DNA of 64,000 bases from an uncultured Lachnospiraceae bacterium (GTDB taxonomy: Bacteria; Bacillota; Clostridia; Lachnospirales; Lachnospiraceae), in assembly GCA_934293575.1 (NCBI GenBank), contig CAKQYU010000003.1, forward strand, positions 62,001 to 126,000, in the 5' to 3' direction. Made by a program: the position numbers and the translations under genes. The notes under the pieces were generated by a model that was not told where the DNA came from, did not search any database, and saw only the letters and a program-made list of their open reading frames with translations. Every line of letters begins with the position of its first letter. Positions within the stretch are counted from its first letter, which is position 1. Below, piece after piece: positions 54,601-63,952 of this stretch.

Positions 54601-55569
54601 TTAACTTTCTTTTGTCTGCTTAATAACCTGCGAACTCATCTTCGCCTCTTTTTTTGCCTGACGTTTTTGTTTTATTTTACGAACTCTCCAACGTATCAAA
54701 CGATATACAGCGTAAAGAATCAATCCCCAGACAACGAAATACGGCAATGCGGAAACAAACCATACAAAAAAGTTTGTGAGCGTATAACCGACATCCCGAA
54801 ACGAAGTTGCCAAACCGGTCTTGATTCTTGCAAAAACAGAACTGTCATCCTTTTGCACCGTATAAGTAACCTCGGATAATTGAACATTGACCGTACAATA
54901 TGTAATCAGATTATCATACATATTCTTCTGTGACTGATAGTCCTCTAACTCATAGCGAATATCCGTCAGGCGGTCTTCTAACTGAATAATGGTATCAATA
55001 TCCTTTGCCTCTTTCACAAGCTCATTAATTCTCGTCTGTTCCGTTTTCAATGCAGTAATATGGCTTTCTGTATCTGTATACTGCATGGTAATATCTTCAG
55101 CCGATTCGGAACGGCTCACGATTGTGCCAAGGCTCCCTAACTGATTTACAAATTCCTCACTGCGTTCCGCCGGAATCTTCGCTGTCAGATACAACCGTCT
55201 TTGTCCGCTTCCATACATATCCGACGAAGCAATATATCCATTGTATTCTGCTACACTGTTTCTTAAAAATTCATAGGAATCATCAAAATTCTCCGTATCA
55301 TAAGAAAAATCATAGGTCTTAATAATTTTCTGACCGTCTGTTGCAATCTGCAAGCCATCGGTTGCCTTTTCCCCGGCATCGGATGCTTTCTCAGCCTGTA
55401 TTTCCATGTCATCCGATACAACCGATTGTGTTTCCGACATGGATAAATTTGGGGAATTTAATCCATAAGAATAGTCTCCCACACCACTGTCTTTTTGTGT
55501 ACTGCCGCAACCGGACAGCACCAAAGCAGCAACTAATACAAATACATAAATCATCCTTTTCTTTTTCAT
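54601..55569 (-). CDS. DUF4349 lipoprotein
   Basis: 322 residues with a lipobox LVLSGC. The DUF4349 domain (about 80-290) has the VNQLGSLGTIVSRSESAEDIT segment and a coiled-coil, then a C-terminal membrane helix with basic tail RVRKIKQKRQ. It is thus held at both ends in the membrane. Function unknown. ATG 55569 follows GGGAGGATTTTAGT, 12 bases before era. Confidence 0.87.
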   Translation of the reverse strand: MKKKRMIYVFVLVAALVLSGCGSTQKDSGVGDYSYGLNSPNLSMSETQSVVSDDMEIQAEKASDAGEKATDGLQIATDGQKIIKTYDFSYDTENFDDSYEFLRNSVAEYNGYIASSDMYGSGQRRLYLTAKIPAERSEEFVNQLGSLGTIVSRSESAEDITMQYTDTESHITALKTEQTRINELVKEAKDIDTIIQLEDRLTDIRYELEDYQSQKNMYDNLITYCTVNVQLSEVTYTVQKDDSSVFARIKTGLATSFRDVGYTLTNFFVWFVSALPYFVVWGLILYAVYRLIRWRVRKIKQKRQAKKEAKMSSQVIKQTKES

Positions 55570-55647
55570 ACTAAAATCCTCCCTTGCTTCATGCATTTTA
55601 TTGTACTACTCTTATAGTGTCTTGTTATATAAAAAGTGTTGCAGGCA

Positions 55648-58557
55648 TTATGCCAAAGTCTTTAATTCCTTAAATAAATCCTTTGCCGCTTCTATTTTGT
55701 TTTCATCCCCCATTGCACAGATATTATCCGCATCCGTAACTGCCTTTACAATCGGTGCAAGGTTTCGTATTGCCGCAACATCCGTTGACAGGATTTCATC
55801 ACGGATTTTTTGCAGTTCATCCTGTGTCACACCGCTTAAATAATACAAAAAGTTCTGGCTTCCTTCCATAGAAGGGGTAAGTGGTGCATCAACCTTGGCA
55901 ATCGCACCAATGATATACTTTAACATATCCCGGTCTGAAGCCTCAAAATTTTCTACATATTGGGTTGCGTTCTTATATATCTCATACGTTTTTTCAAGAT
56001 TTGGATCCCGATAAGATACAAGATAAGAATCTCCGGATTTCGTAAAACTACACATACATCCGTAAGCACCGCCCTTTACTCTGACATTAATCCAGAGATA
56101 ATCATAAGCAAATATTATCTGTAACACATTTAATGCACCGGTAAAATCATATCCTTTTTCTTTAAAGTTACCCGCCAATGCCGCATATTGAACCTTGCTT
56201 GATGTTTTATATCCTTCATTGCACTGCTTTAAATTAAATTTCTGATTTACGATATCATAGGAATCGGTATTCATGTATTCCTTCATTTCCGTAATTGATT
56301 TTTCCAGATATGACGTAATATCTTCATTTCCGGTATAAGAAACCATCAGGTTCTGTGGTTTTGAAAATGCATGGATTGCCTCTTGCAGTTTCTTGCAGAT
56401 TTCATCGTATTTTTCATCAAAATTTTTATATAAATCATTTACAAACTCATAAAAAGTCAAACCGTCCGTAATCTCTTTGAGATAAGAATTCTTTGAAAAA
56501 TATGATAATGCCCTGGAAGCCATTGCCATATGACCGTTTTCCAAAATTCCGATTTTCATCTGGGAAACCATCTCAGCGAGTACTTCTCTCATTCTCTTCT
56601 TATCCGTTACTTTTGATGTATAAATAATTTCCTTTACAAGTGAAAGTGCATCTTCAACATTTTCATATAAAACCTTGGTGCTGGCAACCAACCGGATACT
56701 GTATTCCCCTAATTCCTTACGCATTCCGATGGAATTCACACTGACACCGATTCCGCCGGTTTTTAAATCAATTTCATTTGCAAGCTCATTGTAGGTGTAA
56801 TTTTTGGTATCCACCTCTTTGTACAAAGCTACCAGCAGCGAAACATATGGTATCAGGGAAAGATCCACATGATTCAGGCTGAAATGATAACGGATATAGG
56901 CAATTCCGTTGGTAAAAATATCCTGATTGATTACCGGAACGTCTGCAATTTTCTCCTCTTTATTCCGGATTGTCATTGCCTTTGGCTCAATATCGGAAAG
57001 CTCTAACATCGGAATCTTTTCCAAATCCTCCTTTGATGAAGGTTCCGACTGATATTGTTTCAGTTCCTTTGTTTCATCAATAATCGCCTGTAACTGCTTG
57101 GTTGACAAAGACTGTTTTACTGCTGCAAGTTTTTCCCTTGTGGCATCATCATTTTCCTTATTCATACCCTTTTTCGGTTCATCTACAACAATCGTCTTAT
57201 GATTATTTAACAATACAAATTCCTTTAACAGGTTTACATAATAATCCGTTCCGATCTGCTCTTTCAAATAAGCAAATGCCTCGTTAAACTGCAAATAGGT
57301 AAATGGATCATCACTGTCATATAACCAACTGTTAAATGCTCGTAATCCATACATCAATCCCTTTGGATATCTGCCAAAGTTTCCCTCTTTATTTTTGAAT
57401 TCAAAATGATTCAAAGCAGCCTGTAAGACTCTTTCATCAATTCCGTTGGCAATCAAATCCTTTAACACCTGTTCGATGATGGAAACAAACCGTTCCTTAT
57501 CCTGCGACTTACATCCCTTTGCTATAATGGAATATACCGGTTGTAACATACCTCCGTCATAGGAACTAAACACATCATCACTGATACCGGCATCAATTAA
57601 TGCCTTACGAACCGGAGCTCCCGGAACATCAACCAATGCATAATCCAACATGGTAAATGCCAAATCCTGTACTCTGGTAATTCCGTCTCCTAATACAACG
57701 TTATAGCTTAAATATGTGTTATTCTCTAACTCTTCCGCTTCTGACAACGGATAATTGGTTACGATTTCATTCGGCGATGCAAATGCAGGCTGCAACAAAA
57801 TTCTTGAATCCACTTCCTGATATTCAAACTTACCAAGATACTCCCGGTCGATAAAAGTAAGTTCTTCCTCGTAATCCAAATTACCGTAAAGATAAATATA
57901 ACTGTTTGACGGATGATAATATTTGCGATGGAAATTTAAAAATGCTTCACTGGTCAAATCGGTTATATGCTTTGGATCTCCACCGGAATCACAGCCATAT
58001 GTGGTATCCGGAAACAGTGAAGTCTGGATTGCCTGCATCAACTGCTGTTCCGCAGAAGAATATGCACCCTTCATTTCATTAAATACAACACCGTTATAAG
58101 TCAATTCATCTTCCAATGAATCCAATTCGTAATGCCAGCCTTCCTGCTTCATAATCTTATCATTGGTATAAATGTTTGGATAAAAGACTGCATCCAAATA
58201 TACATCCATTAAATTATGAAAATCTTTTTCATTTACCGATGCGACCGGATAAACAGTCTTATCCGGATACGTCATTGCATTTAAAAAGGTATTCAGCGAA
58301 CCCTTCGCCAATTCCACAAACGGATCCTTTACCGGATATTTTTTAGACCCGCAGAGCACCGAATGTTCCGTGATATGTGCAACACCGGTATCATCTGCCG
58401 GAGGTGTACGGAAACCAATGTTAAACACCTTATTATTGTCATCATTTACAATTAAAAGGACTCTGGCTTTTGTTTTCTCATGCTCTAACAAATACCCCTG
58501 TCCGTTTACCTCTTCAATCTTTTCTTCCTTTAGCAAAATGTAATTATTAATGTTCAT
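55648..58557 (-). CDS. M16 family metallopeptidase (insulinase/PreP type)
   Basis: 969 residues in four clam-shell domains. The inverted zinc motif HITEH is at about residue 61 (GVAHITEHSVLCGS), with the third ligand Glu downstream. The length and N-terminal FNIGFRTPPADDTGV match the single-chain presequence-protease/Cym1 group. It degrades small peptides in the cytoplasm. ATG follows AAAGGAGATTTTA. Monocistronic. Confidence 0.96.
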   Translation of the reverse strand: MNINNYILLKEEKIEEVNGQGYLLEHEKTKARVLLIVNDDNNKVFNIGFRTPPADDTGVAHITEHSVLCGSKKYPVKDPFVELAKGSLNTFLNAMTYPDKTVYPVASVNEKDFHNLMDVYLDAVFYPNIYTNDKIMKQEGWHYELDSLEDELTYNGVVFNEMKGAYSSAEQQLMQAIQTSLFPDTTYGCDSGGDPKHITDLTSEAFLNFHRKYYHPSNSYIYLYGNLDYEEELTFIDREYLGKFEYQEVDSRILLQPAFASPNEIVTNYPLSEAEELENNTYLSYNVVLGDGITRVQDLAFTMLDYALVDVPGAPVRKALIDAGISDDVFSSYDGGMLQPVYSIIAKGCKSQDKERFVSIIEQVLKDLIANGIDERVLQAALNHFEFKNKEGNFGRYPKGLMYGLRAFNSWLYDSDDPFTYLQFNEAFAYLKEQIGTDYYVNLLKEFVLLNNHKTIVVDEPKKGMNKENDDATREKLAAVKQSLSTKQLQAIIDETKELKQYQSEPSSKEDLEKIPMLELSDIEPKAMTIRNKEEKIADVPVINQDIFTNGIAYIRYHFSLNHVDLSLIPYVSLLVALYKEVDTKNYTYNELANEIDLKTGGIGVSVNSIGMRKELGEYSIRLVASTKVLYENVEDALSLVKEIIYTSKVTDKKRMREVLAEMVSQMKIGILENGHMAMASRALSYFSKNSYLKEITDGLTFYEFVNDLYKNFDEKYDEICKKLQEAIHAFSKPQNLMVSYTGNEDITSYLEKSITEMKEYMNTDSYDIVNQKFNLKQCNEGYKTSSKVQYAALAGNFKEKGYDFTGALNVLQIIFAYDYLWINVRVKGGAYGCMCSFTKSGDSYLVSYRDPNLEKTYEIYKNATQYVENFEASDRDMLKYIIGAIAKVDAPLTPSMEGSQNFLYYLSGVTQDELQKIRDEILSTDVAAIRNLAPIVKAVTDADNICAMGDENKIEAAKDLFKELKTLA

Positions 58558-58588
58558 TAAAATCTCCTTTCCCGGTTATTCAGAAAAT

Positions 58589-58618
58589 AAAAAAGACGAG
58601 ACAACAATCTGTCTCGTC
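58589..58618 (-). terminator. Terminator after the tRNA pair
   Basis: A 9-bp perfect stem (58595-58603 with 58610-58618), six-base loop, then TTTTTT on the minus strand. Confidence 0.9.
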
Positions 58619-58628
58619 CTCACTATAG

Positions 58629-58702
58629 TAGCGAGAGGGGGATTTGAACCCTCGACACCACGGGTATGAACCGTGTGCTCTAGCCAACTGAGCTATCTCG
58701 CC
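58629..58702 (-). tRNA. tRNA-Met (anticodon CAT), elongator type
   Basis: Full cloverleaf of 74 bases without encoded CCA: acceptor GGCGAGA/TCTCGCT, D-arm GCTCAGTTGGCTAGAGC, anticodon loop TTCATAC, T-arm GGGTTCAAATCCCC. Initiator features (three G-C pairs in the anticodon stem, mismatch at 1:72) are absent. Second in the tRNA transcript. Confidence 0.93.
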
Positions 58703-58706
58703 ATAA

Positions 58707-58779
58707 TGGAACCTACAGGGCTCGAACCTGTGACCCTCTGCTTGTAAGGCAGATGCTCTCCCAGCTGAGCTAAGATTCC
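58707..58779 (-). tRNA. tRNA-Val (anticodon TAC)
   Basis: Full cloverleaf of 73 bases without CCA: acceptor GGAATCT/AGGTTCC, anticodon loop CTTACAA, T-arm CAGGTTCGAGCCCTG. It precedes tRNA-Met by four bases. Confidence 0.95.
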
Positions 58780-58803
58780 ATCTGTGCGCTTGGCACGAAA
58801 CAT

Positions 58804-58832
58804 AGTATATAAAAAAGTTCTATTCTTGTCAA
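58804..58832 (-). promoter_or_regulatory. tRNA promoter
   Basis: Perfect TTGACA (58827-58832), 17-base spacer, TATACT (58804-58809) on the minus strand, starting about 20 bases before tRNA-Val. Confidence 0.8.
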
Positions 58833-58842
58833 GAACTTTTTT
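58811..58842 (-). terminator. Terminator overlapping the tRNA promoter
   Basis: An 11-bp stem (58811-58821 with 58832-58842) with T-tract after the DUF1700 gene. Its loop holds most of the -35 hexamer of the tRNA promoter, so the terminator and promoter share the same bases. Confidence 0.6.
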
Positions 58843-58850
58843 TAAAATTT

Positions 58851-59342
58851 TTAATCTTTAAAAAAATACAGAATCAAATATGCTATTCCAAGGATAATTA
58901 GCAACGGAATTCCAAAGGTCAAAAGAAACCAGAAACTTACCTTTAAAAGAACAAACACAATAAAAATCAATACAACAAAGATTAATATTCCGAGCAAACG
59001 AACACCTAAGTCTGTCAACCGTATTGTCCTCATCTTATGTGTTGTATCTTTTTCTTTCTCTTCTGCATTTTCTTTTGACTTACTATGACGGATTTTTTTG
59101 GTACGGCCATCTTCTGTGTATTCGACGTCTGCATCACGCATTCCTTCCTGTGCAGCAATAATCGATTTTGCAATTAAAGACGGTTTGCCTAGTTCCTGTG
59201 TTACCTGTTCTTCTGTTTTGCCATTTCTCACTTCACTGTCAATATAATCCGAATAATATCTGTATGCATCGAGCATTGCCTCCGGAGGAATCTGTCCAGT
59301 CAGTATCGTTTTTAATTCATCCAAAAACTCTTGTCTTGTCAT
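58851..59342 (-). CDS. DUF1700-like membrane protein
   Basis: 163 residues. The N-terminal helical domain (QEFLDELKTIL, YYSDYIDSEVRNGKTEEQV, LGKPSLIAKSI) is typical of DUF1700/HAAS proteins. A charged linker follows, then two membrane segments (about 108-132 and 136-160). Usually partners of PadR-type regulators, but none is adjacent here. ATG follows GAGGTATAAC, nine bases after the transglutaminase-like gene. Confidence 0.85.
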   Translation of the reverse strand: MTRQEFLDELKTILTGQIPPEAMLDAYRYYSDYIDSEVRNGKTEEQVTQELGKPSLIAKSIIAAQEGMRDADVEYTEDGRTKKIRHSKSKENAEEKEKDTTHKMRTIRLTDLGVRLLGILIFVVLIFIVFVLLKVSFWFLLTFGIPLLIILGIAYLILYFFKD

Positions 59343-59351
59343 GTTATACCT

Positions 59352-60476
59352 CTATTCTACGTCAATTATCAATACACTATACGTTCCTAATTGAAATGTC
59401 TGCCATCCAATTTTATCATATTTGCTGTTTCCTTCAAATACAAATTGCATATCCTCTTCATTTTCCTGATAATTCTCTACCACACCCTCAAATCTTTTGG
59501 AATTTCCGTATATCAAATCCGAATAGGCTTTATTCTGATACCCTTCTATATCGGAAAAATATTTATCCGTTTTCTCATAATAGTTATAATCCATCGTGGT
59601 TGCCTTCGGATAATTGTCCCGCTCCCACTCATGGTTTTGCCCGATAATATTATCGGTCACGTTAAAATAAGAGTGAATCAGTTTGTCTCCCTGATCCGGA
59701 ACCGGGTCATCCCAGGTTGCGTCAAGATGATACCAGTTTCCATTTATATTTACCAAATTCCATGCATGATCTACCCAGCCTGCCTGTGTGCTGTACGCTC
59801 TTCCAATCACAAACTCAGACTCAATTCCCACACACCTTAATAAGATATCCATTGCTTCCGCATATCCATTACAGACAGCATCTCCGTTTACCAGTGCACC
59901 GTACGCACGATAAATATCACTGTCCTCCGACTGTTTTGCATCCTCACTGTATTTACAATGTGACACCAGATAATCGTGCAATGCCAGTTCTTTTTGAAAA
60001 TCCGTCATATCTTCCTTGATTGCGGTTCCCATGGCGCAGCAGATTGCATTGTACAGTTCTTTCGCTTTCGGCTGGTCTTCCGGAATCGGTTCTTTATTCA
60101 CATACGCATTTAGCGCATAGTAATTAATGGTTTTCCAGACGGTAATCTTAACCTTCGTGTATGTTTTTCCGATTGAGCCTACCTGTTGATAGGATAAACC
60201 GCTTCCATAGATTCCATTCACAGACTTATTGATTCCGCCAATTTCATCTACATCCATCCCCTTCAAATAAACAACAAAAGAATCCGAACCATTTAATATT
60301 TCCTGATCCAACCGCATGGAAAGACTTTCCATATCAGAATAAATATTGTCCTCTGAGAAATTTTCCTCGGTTATTTTTGCAATTTTATTCTGTACCTGAG
60401 GTACATACAAATACCCATACAGTAAAGTTGCTGCCATTAATATAATCAAAATAAAAAATGCAATTCCTTTTCTCAT
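59352..60476 (-). CDS. Transglutaminase-like exported protein
   Basis: 374 residues with an N-terminal signal anchor (6-24). The transglutaminase-like core has the triad Cys in DAVCNGYAEAM, His in VDHAWNLV and Asp in HLDATWDDP. Probably a cell-surface peptidase or crosslinker. ATG follows AGGAGAAAAG. Divergent from the MoxR-DUF58 operon, a gene type that often includes such a protein. Confidence 0.88.
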   Translation of the reverse strand: MRKGIAFFILIILMAATLLYGYLYVPQVQNKIAKITEENFSEDNIYSDMESLSMRLDQEILNGSDSFVVYLKGMDVDEIGGINKSVNGIYGSGLSYQQVGSIGKTYTKVKITVWKTINYYALNAYVNKEPIPEDQPKAKELYNAICCAMGTAIKEDMTDFQKELALHDYLVSHCKYSEDAKQSEDSDIYRAYGALVNGDAVCNGYAEAMDILLRCVGIESEFVIGRAYSTQAGWVDHAWNLVNINGNWYHLDATWDDPVPDQGDKLIHSYFNVTDNIIGQNHEWERDNYPKATTMDYNYYEKTDKYFSDIEGYQNKAYSDLIYGNSKRFEGVVENYQENEEDMQFVFEGNSKYDKIGWQTFQLGTYSVLIIDVE

Positions 60477-60574
60477 CTTTTCTCCTGTTTAAATCAAATA
60501 ATTAGTCCATATTGTACCATTTTTATTCCTATCTTGCAATTGTCCGGATACAAACTTTACAGATGTTTTCATTA

Positions 60575-60603
60575 TTGAGAAATCCGATTATTTATATTAC
60601 AAT
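60575..60603 (+). promoter_or_regulatory. Predicted promoter of the MoxR operon
   Basis: TTGAGA (60575-60580), 17-base spacer, TACAAT (60598-60603); transcription would start about 16 bases before the ATG. Confidence 0.65.
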
Positions 60604-60625
60604 AAACAAAATACAGGAGGATAAA

Positions 60626-61555
60626 ATGGAAACAATCACACGAATAAAAGACAATATCAAAAAAGTTATCATAGGAAAGGATACCCAGATTGACCTTGTT
60701 TTAACGGCATTGCTTGCAAACGGCCACGTATTAATCGAGGATACGCCGGGAACCGGTAAGACAAAGCTTGCAAAGGCCTTAGTTGCATCAATTGACGGAA
60801 CCTTTCAACGAATTCAGTTTACACCGGATTTACTCCCGTCGGATGTAACCGGAATCCATATGTTTCATCAGAAAAAACAGGAATTTGAATTTATACCGGG
60901 TCCTGTTTTTACAAATATTTTATTGGCAGACGAAATCAACCGTGCAACCCCAAGAACCCAGTCCTGCCTGTTAGAGGCAATGGCGGAAGGACAGGTTACC
61001 ATTGACGGAAAGACCAAGCAGTTAAACCGTCCTTTCTTTTTGATTGCAACGGAAAACCCAATTGAAGCAGCCGGCACTTTCCCGCTTCCGGAAGCACAGT
61101 TAGACCGTTTTGACCTCAAAATAGCAATGGGATTTCCTTCACAGGAAGAACAGCTTCAGCTATTAAACCGTTTTCTGGCAGATGATCCGGAACAGACTTT
61201 AACACCGGTCTGTACTTTATCAGATATTTTAGATTTACAAAAACAGGTAAAAAATATCTATCTTCATGAAGATGTGAAAAACTATATCATTACCCTTGTG
61301 CAGGCCACACATTTTCAAGAACAGATTCTTCTTGGAATCAATCCACGCGGACTTTTGAGCCTTACACATCTATCACAGGCATATGCCCTTATAAAGGGGA
61401 GAGATTATGTCACACCGGATGATATAAAAGTCTTACTAAAGCCTTGTTTTGCCCATCGCCTCATCACAACTTCCGGTATAAACAGGGATGAGATTGCAAA
61501 TGCCGCTTTGGATCAGATTTTACAAAACACACCGGTTCCGACCGAACAATTTTAA
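60626..61555 (+). CDS. MoxR family AAA+ ATPase
   Basis: 309 residues. Walker A DTPGTGKTKL, Walker B ILLADEINR, sensor 1 FFLIATENP and arginine-finger region LPEAQLDRFDLKI. MoxR ATPases act as chaperones for partner proteins. ATG 60626 follows AGGAGGATAAA; an upstream frame at 60512 covers the promoter and is rejected. First of a three-gene operon with DUF58 and a membrane protein. Confidence 0.95.
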   Translation: METITRIKDNIKKVIIGKDTQIDLVLTALLANGHVLIEDTPGTGKTKLAKALVASIDGTFQRIQFTPDLLPSDVTGIHMFHQKKQEFEFIPGPVFTNILLADEINRATPRTQSCLLEAMAEGQVTIDGKTKQLNRPFFLIATENPIEAAGTFPLPEAQLDRFDLKIAMGFPSQEEQLQLLNRFLADDPEQTLTPVCTLSDILDLQKQVKNIYLHEDVKNYIITLVQATHFQEQILLGINPRGLLSLTHLSQAYALIKGRDYVTPDDIKVLLKPCFAHRLITTSGINRDEIANAALDQILQNTPVPTEQF

Positions 61556-61582
61556 CGAAGCAATTCACAGAAGGAGCAAGGT

Positions 61583-62701
61583 ATGCGTTTTCTTGTTGTC
61601 ATTTTTATTGCGATATTGATCTATTTTTTACAACTGCATATATACCGAAAATACTGGAATCGAAATCTTTCCGTACAGATTTGCTACAACCGGTCAGAAG
61701 CACAGATCGGTGATAAGGTGGATTTGATTGAGACATTAGAAAACCGCAAGCTGCTCTCTCTTCCCCTTCTGTATGTGAAATTTTGTTCCTCAAGCACCTT
61801 CCAATATGATGAAATGAAAAATACCTCGTTGTCGGATCACTATTACCGCAATGACATTTTTTCCATTTCCGGCAATCAGAAAATCATCCGCAGACAAACC
61901 TTTCGTCCAACAACACGCGGATACTTTGTTATACCTAATTTTGATCTGATTGCAACCGATTTATTTATGAGACAAAGCTATGCCGCCCAGTATCCAAACC
62001 ATGCAGCACTCTATGTATATCCCAAACTGCTGACCGACAAAACGCTGTTATCTCTTATCAGTGCAACCATCGGACGCACCAGAGAAACGATGTTGTTTGA
62101 AGATCCACTGTCATTTTACAGCATGCGCAAATACACAAATGAACCTATGAATAAAATCAACTGGAAAGCAAGTGCAAAAGCAGGTGACCTAATGGTAAAC
62201 ACAAATTTTGATTTACAGCATGGTTCTGTTATTGTGCTGTTCAACTTAGATTTTCACGTTACGCAACGCTCTTACCGCCTAGCAGAAACCTGTATTTCCA
62301 TGGCGGCTACGATGCTTTATCATTTTAATGAAGCCGGACTTACCTTTCAGATGGCGGTCAATTCCTGCGAATCCGGCACCAATGAACCGGTTATCAGCCA
62401 GCCCGGTTCGGGCAGAGAGCATTACAAAAGCCTGCTTCGTAGTCTGTGCCGGTTAAATGTACAAAAAGAAACCACTTCTTTTCTAGATTTTTTTGAAGGC
62501 GAAAAAAATCAGTTTACCAATAACCGGGCAGATACCATTTATGTTGTATTATCCAATTACAGGAAACCATTGTTATTAGATGCCTATGCAAAAAAATTGC
62601 AGGAGGGCTATCATTTGGAATTTATATGTCCGGAACGAAAAAATCAATTCACGCCGGCACCGTATGTTCAATATGTGGAGGTTGAACCAGATGCATTATA
62701 A
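61583..62701 (+). CDS. DUF58 domain protein
   Basis: 372 residues. An N-terminal membrane segment (1-18), then a domain with RPTTRGYFVIPNF and the DUF58 signature MNKINWKASAKAGDLMVN (about 190-207), followed by a von Willebrand A-like fold starting VIVLFNLDFHV. Works with MoxR, function unknown. Follows moxR by 27 bases, AGAAGGAGCAAGGT before the ATG. Confidence 0.92.
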   Translation: MRFLVVIFIAILIYFLQLHIYRKYWNRNLSVQICYNRSEAQIGDKVDLIETLENRKLLSLPLLYVKFCSSSTFQYDEMKNTSLSDHYYRNDIFSISGNQKIIRRQTFRPTTRGYFVIPNFDLIATDLFMRQSYAAQYPNHAALYVYPKLLTDKTLLSLISATIGRTRETMLFEDPLSFYSMRKYTNEPMNKINWKASAKAGDLMVNTNFDLQHGSVIVLFNLDFHVTQRSYRLAETCISMAATMLYHFNEAGLTFQMAVNSCESGTNEPVISQPGSGREHYKSLLRSLCRLNVQKETTSFLDFFEGEKNQFTNNRADTIYVVLSNYRKPLLLDAYAKKLQEGYHLEFICPERKNQFTPAPYVQYVEVEPDAL

Positions 62702-63941
62702 TATTACCCTTTGGAAACAGATTTGCCGTATTTTAACACGCTGCATTTTATATTTTATTCTGTTTTCCGCTATACTGCTTATCTATCAGAACAAAATCAC
62801 ATACCCGTATTGTATGATAGGAATTCCTGTTATCCTGACCGGTTATGCATTGATTGAACGGTATGTTTATCATTTTTTGCTCTATTTTATATTACACGGT
62901 GCCTTTCTTATACCTGTTTTTCTCATTCCGTTCCCGGAGATCAATTACAGATATCTGTATCTGGCGTGTGTATTGATTGAATGGTTCCATGCCGGTTATA
63001 TCTGGCGGCATAACAACGAAAAGCCATACGAAAATGCCCCATTTGAAATTTATCTGATACTGATTTTAGCCTGTATCATTGCCAAGGCATATCATATTCC
63101 GCAATTAGTTAACATAATATCCATTTCCGGTATTTTCCTGTTGGTATTGCATTTTTTGCAGTTTTACTTGGAAGGTGTTCATATAACCCTTGTGAAAGCC
63201 AAACATGCAACCTCTTTTCCTACCAGAAAAATGTTGATTACAAGCACAATTTTTATTACTTTTCTTATTGTTGTATTTTTGCTTCTGGCTTTTTCCATTC
63301 AGGGAATTGATATGGATTCCTACTTTCTGTCGGTTGGTCAGAAAATCGGCAACTGGATTCTGGCTCTTATAAAATGGATTTTATACATCGGAACGATTAT
63401 CCATGCCTTTTTTGCCCGCAACCGCCATGTCGATTCGGACAAACAGCGGCAGGACTATCTCAATGCCCTCAATCAGGCACTTTCCGATTCTGCCACGCCG
63501 GGACTTCTTGCTAAAATTATTAATATTTTATTTACTGTATTTGTATATGCCATTTTCATTTATATGATTTATCGTTTCTTTTCCATGATATGCCGGCTCT
63601 ATTTGAAACGCTATGCAACCGATTCCGATTTCATCGTTTCCCTTTCCGGTTCCAATCAAAACATTACGGATGCCAAAGAAGAAACCACCCTGCTTACACG
63701 CATTAAAAAAAGGCTGAAACTTGATAATGTCATGAAAATACGACAGCTGTACAAATATAAAATAAAGCATTACAAAGAATATACACACAAAAGCAGCCAC
63801 ACCGCAACGGATACCAAAGAACAGATTGCCATTCTCTATGAGGACGATATCTCCGAACTTACATCCCTATACGAAAAAGCAAGGTACAGTAATCAGGAAG
63901 TCACTGACGAGGATGTAAAAAAGGGAGAAACCCTTTTATAG
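62691..63941 (+). CDS. Polytopic membrane protein of the MoxR operon
   Basis: 416 residues with about eight membrane segments in two clusters and a cytoplasmic C-terminal tail containing a short helical end (YEDDISELTSLYEKARYSNQEVT) like DUF4129 proteins. ATG 62691 overlaps the DUF58 stop by 11 bases and follows GGAGG; the frame from 62580 is rejected. Its stop overlaps a convergent minus-strand frame by three bases. Confidence 0.8.
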   Translation: MHYNITLWKQICRILTRCILYFILFSAILLIYQNKITYPYCMIGIPVILTGYALIERYVYHFLLYFILHGAFLIPVFLIPFPEINYRYLYLACVLIEWFHAGYIWRHNNEKPYENAPFEIYLILILACIIAKAYHIPQLVNIISISGIFLLVLHFLQFYLEGVHITLVKAKHATSFPTRKMLITSTIFITFLIVVFLLLAFSIQGIDMDSYFLSVGQKIGNWILALIKWILYIGTIIHAFFARNRHVDSDKQRQDYLNALNQALSDSATPGLLAKIINILFTVFVYAIFIYMIYRFFSMICRLYLKRYATDSDFIVSLSGSNQNITDAKEETTLLTRIKKRLKLDNVMKIRQLYKYKIKHYKEYTHKSSHTATDTKEQIAILYEDDISELTSLYEKARYSNQEVTDEDVKKGETLL

Positions 63942-63952
63942 TTTCTCCCTTT
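63916..63952 (-). terminator. Terminator at the convergent gene ends
   Basis: A perfect 12-bp stem (63920-63931 with 63941-63952) whose loop holds both stop codons, followed by a T-run (TTTTTTAC) on the minus strand. It supports a real minus-strand gene entering from the right. Confidence 0.7.

Noticed and set aside
58629..58702. Initiator tRNA-Met or tRNA-Ile (lysidine)
   Set aside because: The anticodon stem lacks the initiator G-C triplet, and the GGCGAGA acceptor and body resemble elongator Met more than Ile2.
60512..60625. N-terminal extension of the MoxR protein
   Set aside because: It overlaps the predicted promoter and lacks a ribosome binding site; AGGAGG precedes ATG 60626.
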